Below are positions 21,240-31,146 of a DNA stretch of 64,000 nucleotides, in pieces. The DNA is from Lunularia cruciata (taxonomy: Eukaryota > Streptophyta > Marchantiopsida > Lunulariales > Lunulariaceae). The notes beneath the pieces are model-generated. The model worked only from the letters and a program-made list of their open reading frames with translations. It had not been told where the DNA came from and did no database searches. Where the stretch lies: the NCBI GenBank assembly GCA_948567375.1, contig OX419755.1, positions 4,345,001-4,409,000 of the forward strand. Reading direction: 5' to 3'. The position numbers and the translations under genes were made by a program. How positions within the stretch are numbered: the stretch's first letter is position 1; the number at the start of each line of letters is the position of its first letter.

Positions 21240-22420
21240 GTTGTAAATTAGCCAATTTTTAAAAGACTATCAAAAAATTTTAAATGATATTTAAAACTAT
21301 GTCACAAATTTAAGATTTTTAATAAATTAGATAGATTACTTGTAAATTAATATGCTTTACTAAATACGAGGACAGTGCCTAATTTCAAGATATTAATAAT
21401 CAAAATTTACTTACCTATTATATAAAGTCTTAAAAAACATGTTTTCTTAGGTAACAATTTAATTGATGGACTAATATAGTTGGGATTGAAAATTCTTTAA
21501 TGCTTAGTTACTTATGAATTTTATTAAATAATAAATTTTTATTTAAATTTTTCACCTGAACATGATAGATTGAATGGACAATCCATAAAATTTATAATAT
21601 TATCTTAAGTTGGTTTCTAATTAATCCTTCTATGGGAAAACGGTCTCGTTTTATAGTAGTTGAATAGTCGAAGCATCTATTTAAGTTTGAATTATAAGTA
21701 AAAATGAAGAGAGGTAAATATTAATCTTTTATAAATTAAATACCAACATGTAGATATATAGAATGACACGGGAGTCAAATTTCCAAATTAAATAAATATT
21801 TCAAATTTTTATTTAGTAGTATCAATATAAAGTGATGAATGACAATGTGTGTAATCTTATAAAGTGTAAGCTGCTATTCTGCAAAATTTCAAGTCCCCCT
21901 GATTAGCTCAAATATTCACTAAGTAAAATACTAAAAAGTAGTAGAAATTTCATAAAATCAAGCATTTAATTATTATGTTTACCTGCAATCCTCCTTATAA
22001 TCTGTCATCAGTCTCATTTTCTCTTCACAATAGGAATGTCAAGTGCCTCTTCCTTTATTCTCTATTGATTGGTAGCAAGAATATTTTACTTGCTGGACTA
22101 CCATAATCGTTAAAAACATTCAACATAGATATACCTCAAATGCCAACCACGTCTTGCATAAAAATTTCACAAGTGAAAATAAGAAAGAGAGTGTCTAGGT
22201 TGACACGCTCCATTTGGTAAATTGAGTCTCAAGAAGATGATGCAAGGTGATGGTTTATCTTGCAAATCCTAACTATGAACAATAAATTACGTGAATTACC
22301 ATTGCTAGCACCAAGGAATGCTTTTCTAGATCTACCTAGCAATGGTGATTCTCAAGAAGAAAGACTTTGAAGAAATTCACCGGGTTGAAAAATGGTTCTA
22401 GAAGAATTTAGTCATAACCA
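21240..22420. repeat. AT-rich block plus third R unit
   Basis: AT-rich sequence at 21240-21960 followed by an R unit at about 21962-22230 and its tail. It corresponds to 58286-59640. No gene seen. Confidence 0.7.
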
Positions 22421-22429
22421 ATCTTTGTC

Positions 22430-23040
22430 TCCGTGTGCTTTCTAGGATGTGCTTTCAATCAATCATTGTGTATATACACAAAGCAGAAGTATTATATTAA
22501 TGTGCGTTGTCATTGTTGCATTCTTTATAGTTTATTCAGTTGGAAACTTAAAAGTATTAATGGAGTAGGTGGGTGGTCCTGTGTAGTTTATTGCATGCTT
22601 GTTGTTGGTATGGTAGCAATTAGAGTATTGATTAGCCTAAACTGCAATATGTCTTGGAATTATGCCTAATTTTGTGACCTACTCAAATTTTGATAGATTA
22701 CAGCATGTGTTTCTGGTTGTTTGAGGGAGACTTTGTGGTTGTGTAGTCAGTGGGGTTTGAATGCTCACTTCCTACTTTTCAAGTAGTGCTATAGTTTGTT
22801 CCAAAAAGGTATTGTTGGTGGAGTTACATTGTGAAAACCCTTTACTCAATAAAAACAAATTTAGTAGCTAAGGAGAAAGATGGTCAAGCTTCAACAACAT
22901 CACCTTGAGTTGGAAAATAAGATAAAGGTTGTTGAAGCCACCAATGTTGATAAAAACCTGAGATTCTAGCTTGTTGCAGAAATATGCGGTGCAAACGTGG
23001 AATACCCATTGTTGATCTGAAGACATTGTGACATCAATCA
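22430..23040 (-). mobile_element. MULE fragment M2 (C-terminal end)
   Basis: Matches 16900-17470 and 59650-60250. It carries the region downstream of the MULE transposase core and is truncated at 23040, where a partial U block (23041-23430) follows. Confidence 0.7.
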
Positions 23041-23430
23041 ATGTGACATTTTGTGACATTGCATCAAAAGGCAATAGACACTCTTTTGTTGTTAATCATG
23101 ACAGCCCTATTGATAAAGGGTGCATTATTCCATTATTCCGATAGATTATCAGCAGTTTTAATTGAACCCATACTATTCATGTAAAATGAGTGAGATTGAT
23201 TGCTTTCGTTTGAGAAAGTTTAAGGAAACGAGTATACACTCATGATTTAGAGTAAATCCATAATTATACAATTAGATGGTCTGAAATTCACATAACTATA
23301 TTACAACTAAACAATAATGGCAGAGGCAATCCATTGAATTAGGGTGGAGCTGAGGCAAAAAGAATGTATACTTTTGTGAAGTAGTTGACTAATTGATGAA
23401 TTGAGCAAATAATTGATTCAGCCTTTTAAT
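23041..23430. repeat. Partial U block
   Basis: Matches 20790-21180, including the CAATAATGGCAGAGGCAATCC stretch. No gene. Confidence 0.7.
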
Positions 23431-23751
23431 TTTTAAAACACCGACAGAAAGCATAACGAGTAAATGACAAGGGCTCCAAGAATCATATATCTCCAATATC
23501 TTTGTCAAGAATCGGAATAAGTAGTCCGCTCTAGTTGTTATATTTCTGGGGTTAGAGAACATTCAGATGCAAAATAAATAGAATTTCAACATCGCATAAA
23601 ATCTCCAACAAAACATGTGAAAGTAGTCAAGTAGTACGGTGGAAAATGTCCAAGAATAGACACTTCCATGGCCACCGAGAAGCACTACGCATGAAAGGTG
23701 AATAGGCAAATTCAGTATGAGAAAAGGTATAATCTCCACGATAACCAAAAG

Positions 23752-25370
23752 AGAAGAAAGGCGACCACATAGGAAAAACAAAGGATGGGAAGACCCCATC
23801 AAGCCGTACAAGGGAGAGACAAAAAAGGTAATATGGGGCTAAGCCCCAATAGAGTCTCTATGAGAAATCTGCCCTACCGCACCTAAGATATCCGAGCTAT
23901 GCAAGTCGTACGGTCTACACACAACTGGAGCATCCAAAGAAACATCACCTAATGTGATTACTCTCCTATGGATTGCACCAGCCACTGCCATCTGTAGAGC
24001 AATGGACACATGCTGTTTAAAATATGTTACAAAGTTTGAGAGTGAGAGTGGTACCCCATGACGCCTAACATGATAAGCTCTCGTGCACTCCCTAATAAAT
24101 ATGTCGAATTTCGTGTCCATTGCTCCATATAACTCCAAGGCTAGAGGAACAAAGAGGTGACCTCGTTGCATGCCCTTATACTTGGAGACCTTGCGACCTA
24201 CGGCTGCACTCGCCGCCCATCCAGGAGGATGGGTAATCACTCCCTCCAAAACTGTATCCCGCATAGGGTCTGTAACCACGACATCCGCTACTATCACCTG
24301 ATCATCTTGGACCAAGTATAAGTCTGCCTTGACACGTGTCATCTGCAAAGCATACGAACGCTCCCTCCAAACCAAGTATCCACTCTCTCGTGCCATAGCA
24401 AACACTATTTCCCTAATGGCGTCATGGGTAGCTATCCTCTGTCCTCCAAATGGACATTGTGTCATGTGGACAGCTGCTGCATTTAGTGTAGAACCACACT
24501 CACAAGTGAGTAATGAAGATGCAGATGGGTGGACCAAACCTAGGCAAAACCTCATCATTGTAGAGAAAGTAGCTAGTGCGAGTCGGAATGCCATAATGCA
24601 CGATCGAGCTAGGATCCAAGAGCCTGCCCCCTTGTCGGAACAAGAGCGAAGACGTGCTATAGTAGCTTGAGGAATGGATGAGTCGACTAAGAGAGAATGT
24701 AGCGTATGCTCACATTGTTGCTCCATCAAGGCAGATTGTAAACCTCTAGTCCAATTTGACGATAGTGAAGCAAAAGGTGGAAAATCCTCTCGTGCTCGTG
24801 GGTATAGACTATCTCTTGTCTGCAGCAATGACATCTGGAGAGAAAAGGATCCTCCCTCCACCTTTGTCACTTAAGTCTCTAAAATTGGCCTATCAGCAAC
24901 CACAAAACGAGAGGAGAGTATGGGTGCCAAGAGGACCCAACTACCCAAAAACGCTATAGGTGCCATCTCCTCCATAGATAGCAAGCCAACCCCATCACAT
25001 GAGATCTACATAGCCGTCTGTCCATGTAGTAAATCCCCTGTCGCACACTCAAAAGTCCCTGGTCCAATAATATCACCAAAGACTCCCATAATCCTCCTAT
25101 CAAATGCTCTCAAACTTGATAGGAAAGATAATGAGGGAGGAACTGCACGGATGAGGTAAGATGGTCGACAAGCAATACTGGAGGAGAGTGTACCAAATGT
25201 CACCTACGGATCTCCTAGTAATGGAAGGTCATCCACATGGAGAACATCCTCTGCAAGGGTAGCGTCTAAGAAGCGTGTGATAACCAAAAGATGAACTTGT
25301 GTGCCCTTGTGTGACTCACTAGGTGAAGTCTTCCAAAAGAAGAGCTTCAAAACTGTATGGCAGACAGAAG
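23752..25370 (-). mobile_element. 5'-truncated LINE with R2-like C-terminal endonuclease (copy 1)
   Basis: Minus strand. The frame starts in the RT thumb (near 25203: IACRPSYLIRAVPPSLSFL, then DGVGLLSMEEMAPIAFLGSW near 24990) and runs through to the stop at 23839. A 3' tail ends near 23752, at the same point as copy 2. The thumb motif and C-terminal CCHC plus endonuclease identify a non-LTR retrotransposon. Two in-frame stops, TAG near 25013 and TAA near 24874, interrupt the frame. Confidence 0.85.
23839..24870 (-). pseudogene. LINE pol C-terminus: CCHC zinc motif and restriction-like endonuclease
   Basis: A 343-codon open stretch. SDKGAGSWILA lies near residue 79. The zinc motif has C123, C125, H135 and C139, followed by GGQRIATHDAIR. 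A PD-(D/E)xK-type endonuclease pattern follows: ADLYLV (D183), VIVADVVV (D196) and KVSKYKG (K227, K230, Y231). This order, CCHC then H-D, D, D and K-x-x-K-Y, is the layout of the R2-type nuclease that nicks the target for target-primed reverse transcription. The clade cannot be named from this part. It is not an APE-type LINE in its visible half. Confidence 0.8.
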
Positions 25371-26639
25371 ATTGTTCAGTATTTAAAGAGGATACTACAA
25401 ATATCCTTGATACGTCTGGTTTGATTGTCCTAGCAGAACCTCAATTATAAGTGTACTAGACACAAACAGCATCCGTCTACTTTGGCACCGGAATAAGATA
25501 AGCAGAGCAAAGACCGAATGTTAATAACAACGGTTAAAATTACAAGCATGTACTTCTCACTACGAGATATTTATATTCGAGAAAGACCTTACATAACCGA
25601 GCTCATAAATCTTCATAATGTTTGTACTTTGTTTAGTGGACGGACCAATGCAGAATGATCACGCACTGCGCTACCTACCATATATGATATATCTACCGCA
25701 CTGTATATGTGGTACCGTTTCTCCAAATTCGGTGGAGGGTCTGAAATTTATTCAACGTCTAATTTCAAATTTAGATACAGAAAATTGCAAAATGAGCACA
25801 AGAAGTCTATGAAAAGAATAGTGTCAGAATATTAACTCTGTGGTGTATGCGAGAAGTACTCCGCATGGAGTTTAATACGTGTAAAATCTTTTATATAAGT
25901 TGTTTCGCTGGTTCGTAGATAAAAATTTGTTAAGTGGAAGATTCAGTTATTAATAGAAATTGCACTTCTTAAACTAGAATTTTCGACCATAATGCTTAAC
26001 GCATTATTCTCCCAAAACTATTTGGAGTTCTGAGAGTACTTTGTGGTATAATCTCAATCAGAAAGCTAAGTATTATCCGCACCAACCTGTTTTATATTGA
26101 ACTCCTTTTCAAATATATCCGTTTCAGACATCTCTTCTTTTCGGCTTTCTCTAATTTCGGCTTCCGTCTCTACTTTTCAAAGCATGCCCATTGGAAAGTA
26201 ATCCAGAAAATATATCGTGAGTTTCAGAAGGAGAGTTTCAAGGCTTTTGAGACAAGGTCACCGTGAAAACAAGGTGTCTGAAAATTGAATGTAATTGACC
26301 GCTTACAACATAGCTAAAATCTTCTCAATCTATTGTGCCTTTTGCAGTTGAATAACTCATGGCTGTCAGCCAAGCCCCCCTTAAAATTATGCAGTTGCCC
26401 ATTGTATTGGTGCATACCTAACATAGACGAGGAGCATACTTCTTCTTTTACCAAATATTAATGCATTGTTCCTTTTACTGTACAAAGCGCCGTTTTACGA
26501 TTTTACAAGGAGGAAAAGGTAATACTGGAGTACATTTCCACCTAACGTTCATGAATTTCAGATTTATTCACAACGACAGGTCGGAGATTCAGTATTTTAT
26601 CTGATAGTGAGTGAATGACGAGCTACACTGGGGATTCGA
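25371..26639. other. Interval without recognised gene
   Basis: Between the LINE and the 3' end of the HNL gene. ORFs are short and unlike any known family. The part near 26.4-26.6 kb may be downstream flank of the HNL transcript. Nothing else is seen. Confidence 0.5.
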
Positions 26640-26645
26640 TTTATT
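26640..26645 (-). terminator. Candidate polyadenylation signal of the HNL gene
   Basis: AATAAA on the minus strand, about 50 bases beyond the stop at 26695-26697. Position fits, but such hexamers are common in AT-rich sequence. Confidence 0.4.
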
Positions 26646-26694
26646 GAAGTTGAGAAGTTCGATCTCCAAAGTATCGTCAAAGTACTTCGAGGAT

Positions 26695-28436
26695 TCACTT
26701 GATAATTATCTTGCAGGATCTTGATCCTAAAATCTCTTGTAAACCCTCAGGTAGACCTCTGAAAGTTTTACATCTCTTTATTTCGAGCCATTGTAATTTA
26801 CGAAGCTTTCCTAAGGACATCGGAACATGTTCAAAAGTCGCACAACAAATCACTTTTAGGATTTCTAAGTTGACCGCATCTCCGAGAGAATCGGGAAGAC
26901 CCTTCACCTTATCACAAAAGGATAACCTTAAATATTCAAGTTCAGTTAATTGACCTAGGCTTTCAGGCAACCCTTCCAGATCCGAGCAAATCCCAACACT
27001 AATACACCGCAGACGTCTATAACGTCCTATACTTTCAGGAATGTATTTTAAGTCGGATATTCGCCATATTGAAATTTCAATTAGTTTCTCACAGCGTCCC
27101 GGAGGCCCGAACACGTGCAAAGGTCGATGCGTGTCCAAATGATGAACGCGATCCTCCTGCCAAGCCGTCGCGCTCTGTGATCCGTACACTGCCTCGTCAC
27201 ACCTGGACATCACGCCATCGCATGGACGGATCCCGGACTTCCGCGACCCAGTTCCATGACCCTACGGATCAACGATCCATCACAGCCCTCAAACCACAGG
27301 GCCTGCTGTGGGCTCGGGAACGTTCTCAAAGCAGGACAATCTACGATATCCAGCCATTCAAGAGATGGCAAACGATCGCACGTGCTAGGTGAGAATTTCG
27401 ATTCTGGAAGACCACCTATCTCCGTATCCTCCAACCGGTCGGGGCGGAAAGGATACTTGATTCGGGGTCCTACTAGGTCTCAAAATGTTAAGCCTTTCAA
27501 TCGGGGGAGATCACCGAAACTCTCCGGGAGGGCTCTGATACTCGAACAAGATTTTAGGTGTAACTCTTTCAGTTGTAGAAGGTCACCCAAATTCTCTGGG
27601 AGCTCCACCAGAGCCTTGCAGGATTCAATCTCCAAAGTTTGAAGAGATTTCATCTCCACGAATGATTCCGAGAGTTTCTCCACAAAAGGAAGACCGACCA
27701 ATCTCAAATGCGTAAGTGAATATCTATACTCGGATGTGTTGGGTGCTGCTCTGAGTTCTGGTAGTGTCCTCAAGGAGCTGCAGTTTTGAATCGTCATCGC
27801 TTGCAAAGAGGTGGGTTGGAACAATGAAGCAGGAAGCTCTTCTAATCCTGCAATTTCGATGTGGATCTGCTCCAGAGCCGGAAGTAGACCGATTTTCTTG
27901 GGCAATCTCTTCAAAGCTTTATCAGCAACCTGAACCCGGAGAACTCTTAAATTTCTCAATTCATGGAAATTAGAAGGAAGTCCGATTTTCTTGGGCAATC
28001 TCTTGGGCAATCTCTTCAAAGCTTTATCAGCATCCTGAACCCGGAGAACTCTTAAATTTCTCAATTCATGGAAATTAGAAGGAAGTCGCACCGGACTGGA
28101 ATTGTGTATCAAAAGGACTCTCAGTTGATGAAGACCTTGCACATCTCCTGCTCGAATAGGCCAGCAATTGTTCTCCAGCCACTTGGGTTTCAAGCACCAT
28201 GCTTTGGAACAATTAATCATGTGCAACATGACGAGACTACCCGGAAATCTGGATGAGATGTTTGAATCTATCACGATTATATTGGACATCCTTTGCAAAC
28301 GCAAACGTTCCAATTTTGCAAATGACTTGGAACTGAGGTGTAAGTGGGTATGTTGGGCAGAAGAACTTGAAGACGCTGACTCTTTCTTGATATCCACATG
28401 AAGCGACAACACCTGTGTGCTAGCTGCACATTCTCC
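26695..28436 (-). pseudogene. HNL exon: leucine-rich repeats (interrupted)
   Basis: Begins after the acceptor CATGTAG (28437) with GECAASTQVLSLHVDIKK. The LRRs start near 28300 and show the plant pattern LPESLGDLxxLKxLxLxxC over at least a dozen repeats. TGA at 27480-27482 interrupts the same frame (KGLTF-stop-DLVG). A frame change near 27213 separates the last five or so repeats, which end at TGA 26695-26697. A 93-bp in-frame tandem duplication is at 27891-28087. LRRs would form the sensor surface. Confidence 0.88.
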
Positions 28437-28618
28437 CTACATGAGCACCACAATTTACAAGGATATCATGGACTAGCTCTCATAACTATTCATAGAAAAG
28501 TGTGCAGTTATCAGACAATAAACCTCGTAAGTTACAATCCTTAATATAGATATCAAATTATAATTTAAAAAGAATTAATGCACAAATCCCATTTTTGATT
28601 TAGATGATATAAACTAAC

Positions 28619-29740
28619 CTTGTACTTCTCCCACAGAAATGATACATCGTCGATGTTCCATAACGCTCTGCAAAGCTTTGGTGCTTGATTCACAGGTCTG
28701 TTCATGCTCTTACCTAGATCTCTAAGTTGTTGGTGAATAGAGACTATGATTGTGTACCCTTCTCGATCCTTCAATCCAATTGTGGGCCTCCCGTGCTCAT
28801 AAGAGTACATCAGCTGTATAAATGACCTCTTCTCCAAATTGCGTAAGGCGACATGTGATGACATTCCGTCCGATCTTGTCTTCAGCGCAACTTCCAGCAC
28901 ATCTACACCGTAATGCGTTAACTTGGAACCAAACATATCAAAAGCTGTAATATCTAGAAACATCTCCTGCTCAATCTTGCCAAGCTTGTCATAGCTCACT
29001 CTCAGCTTCCTCCACAACTTGTCGTCGTCTCCATTTCCATCGAAGGATTGTGCCTCCCCCAATCGGTGCAGAGCATGTATCCAGCTTGACACCTCCTTGT
29101 CCTCGCTGAGATAGATTCCAATCACCACCAATGAAAGAGGTAACCCATCGCACCTTTCCACTATTTGTTTTGCCAAATGCTTGGGAATTGTTGCGGGTGT
29201 TCCATTTTCCATGTGAGCCTCGAAAAGAGCTTGTGATTCTGCTGTGGACAGAAAAGGGACTTTATCGATGATAGCTCCTTTCAGTACTATGTGGTTCCGG
29301 GAGGTGATTATGAGGCGGCTTCCGTTCTCAGCCCAACTTGATTCCCATAAACCAACTATTTCCTCCTCATTCTCAAGATCATCCACAACGATCAACACTT
29401 TTCTTCCTCTCAGACGCATCCAAACGTCCTCATCTGTTCGCAAGTCCACTTTCGTTCCGGTTCCTCTGTACAGGTTTCTAGCTATCAACGTTTGAAGATC
29501 CGCACTCGCCAGCTTCTGTTTGGCATCTTCTACAAAACAGACGAAATCAAAGTGACAACTGATCTTGAGTACAACTTGCTTGGCTAAGGTGGTTTTTCCT
29601 ATACCGCCCATGCCTACCAGTACCAACCGCAACGACTCTGAGTCTTGTAATCGTAGCCTCTTGATAACTCCATCTACACGAGCACCCTGAAACCCCTTCG
29701 GCAAATGAAGCATTCGCTTGAATTGTCGATTCCTCTCAGC
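28619..29740 (-). CDS. HNL exon: NB-ARC domain
   Basis: 374 open codons. P-loop GMGGIGKTT is at 29588-29614 and RNBS-A-like FDFVCFVEDAKQ follows. Kinase-2 VLIVVDDLE is near 29378-29400, with a D-L-E ending rather than the D-D-V-W of CC-type NLRs. RNBS-B GSRLIITSRN is near 29296-29323, and GLPL at 29135-29146. EMFLDITAF is the RNBS-D-like part. The MHD position reads IHQ (28730-28738) in VSIHQQLRDLGK. MHD changes can make NLRs autoactive, but His is kept. The exon is intact. Confidence 0.92.
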
Positions 29741-30183
29741 CTGCCACAGCCATACAGTAAGGATTAAAAAACCTGTCAGCAATGGAACATTAGTTCTAGC
29801 TCTATGATTCCAGTGTGTATAATCAGTTCACGCTCATGCACATAGAATGCAGAGTTGTATATAGCTTTCACTTGTGAATGTAATATGCAGTAAATTCTGG
29901 AAAAAGCTTTGGGAAAAGTTTGAAATGATTCAGGAGCTGTTAGTTTATTTATTAGCTTGAATTCTAGATTCTTCTCAACCTGTGTCACTGTAATACAGTA
30001 ATGATTCACTTACCTTGTTACCGTGAAATCTAATCTTACCGTATACAAGATTACTCTGTTATAATTTTTTATTGGCTTGTTTCTTGACTCAGAACCTGAA
30101 CTTTTGTATCTGTCTGTACGTTTAAACGCGTTTTGGAGAAAAACATGAAATAATATGAAATGCCATACTGTTTCAGAACATAC

Positions 30184-30372
30184 CTCGTTCTTGCATATTC
30201 TGTCCAATATACGTTGCAGAAAGACAAAGCTGCTCGAGGTTTGATCAGAAGGTTTGCAGACATCATAATGATCTGTCCCAGCCAGAGCGATGAAGCCATC
30301 CATATCATAACGAGCAGACTGCTCTTCCACCACCGGGCTCCACGGAGGGAGAAACCCCTGAAGCTTCTTCAC
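30184..30372 (-). CDS. HNL exon: alpha/beta-hydrolase domain, C-terminal part with catalytic His
   Basis: 63 codons between the acceptor TATAG (30373) and donor GAG/GTATGT (30183). It contains VVEEQSARYDMDGF and GTDHYDVCKP. The His (codon 30268-30270) sits where the catalytic His of this hydrolase family is expected, with D just before it. The exon is open and phase 0 at both ends, linking directly to the NB-ARC exon. Confidence 0.85.
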
Positions 30373-30493
30373 CTATACATGTTCAACAAGGATTGTAGAT
30401 AAACTGAATAAACACGCATAAAAGTGAGATCAAAGTGCTTCAACAAGTCTGCACAACGAAGCACCAGCCAAATTTCACCGGGAATGTACATAC

Positions 30494-31146
30494 CAAACAT
30501 AGAGAATATGACATCTCTGTTGTAGCATTGGTCTCGCAAACCCCAGAACTCTCCCAGTTGTACTGACGTCGCAATGTTGAAAACTCATTATTGATCCTGG
30601 TGGATACTAAGTTGTACTTTTGCAAATACTGAATCAAAGGACCTCCAAGACCAGGCCTGGGTCTTGATTCAGAGCCAAAATGGGGTGTACCATAAAACAC
30701 GGTGGCTTTCAGATTTGCCAAGAAATCTGAATACTGGTATCCACCGAAATGTGTTGATCCTCTGGCCAGCATGGCAGCTTTTAGACACACCTCTTTTAAG
30801 ATGAGTCCGCCAACACAATGTCCAACCAAAATCACAGGACAACTTTGACCAACCCCTGCTAGATCTACGAGAGATTGAGCCAAGGTTTCTCCAAGCAAAT
30901 ATGTGTCCATTGCTCCATCGTAGCTAGAGGCGGTTATTCCAGCACCGTAGTACATGCTCAGAATATGAGATTGGGGAAAAGAGTCAGCAAGCAAAGTGTT
31001 CAACCAACACTCTGAATCATCTTCTTCATCCAGGTCCGGAAGTAAGAGTCGTCACCGTCTTCCTTCGAGAACCCATGGAAGAATATGATCTCCAACTCTA
31101 TGGCTCCTGTTCTAGGTCTGTACATCTCAAACACTGCATCGTTGAG
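30494..31146 (-). pseudogene. HNL exon: alpha/beta-hydrolase domain, first part
   Basis: Opens after the acceptor TTTTACAG at 31147 with LNDAVFEMYRPRTGAIELEI and IIFFHGF (oxyanion-side HG). A one-base frame change then lies in a GAAGAAGATGAT tract, and the frame continues with ECWLNTLLADSFPQ, SMYYG and VILVGHCVGGLILKE. The nucleophile elbow is G-H-C-V-G-G: Cys (codon 30815-30817) replaces the usual Ser. YGTPHFGSES follows. It resembles SERAC1-like serine hydrolases. The donor is TTG/GTATGT at 30494/30493. The first exon, with the start codon, was not found upstream. Confidence 0.85.

Larger units (their letters stand above)
26695..31146 (-). pseudogene. Hydrolase-NBS-LRR (HNL-class) immune-receptor gene, disrupted
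   Basis: Four consecutive minus-strand exons with good GT/AG borders, all phase 0: 31146-30494 and 30372-30184 (alpha/beta-hydrolase), 29740-28619 (NB-ARC), 28436-26695 (linker and LRR). Introns are 121, 443 and 182 bp. The predicted protein is about 1230 residues without the unfound first exon. The domain order is alpha/beta-hydrolase, NB-ARC, LRR, the HNL class described from liverworts. NLR proteins sense pathogens in the cytoplasm; the N-terminal domain is the presumed signalling part. Disruptions are a one-base frame change near 31025-31045, TGA at 27480-27482 and a frame change near 27213. It may therefore be a pseudogene or contain assembly errors. No TIR or coiled-coil domain is seen. 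Confidence 0.85.
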
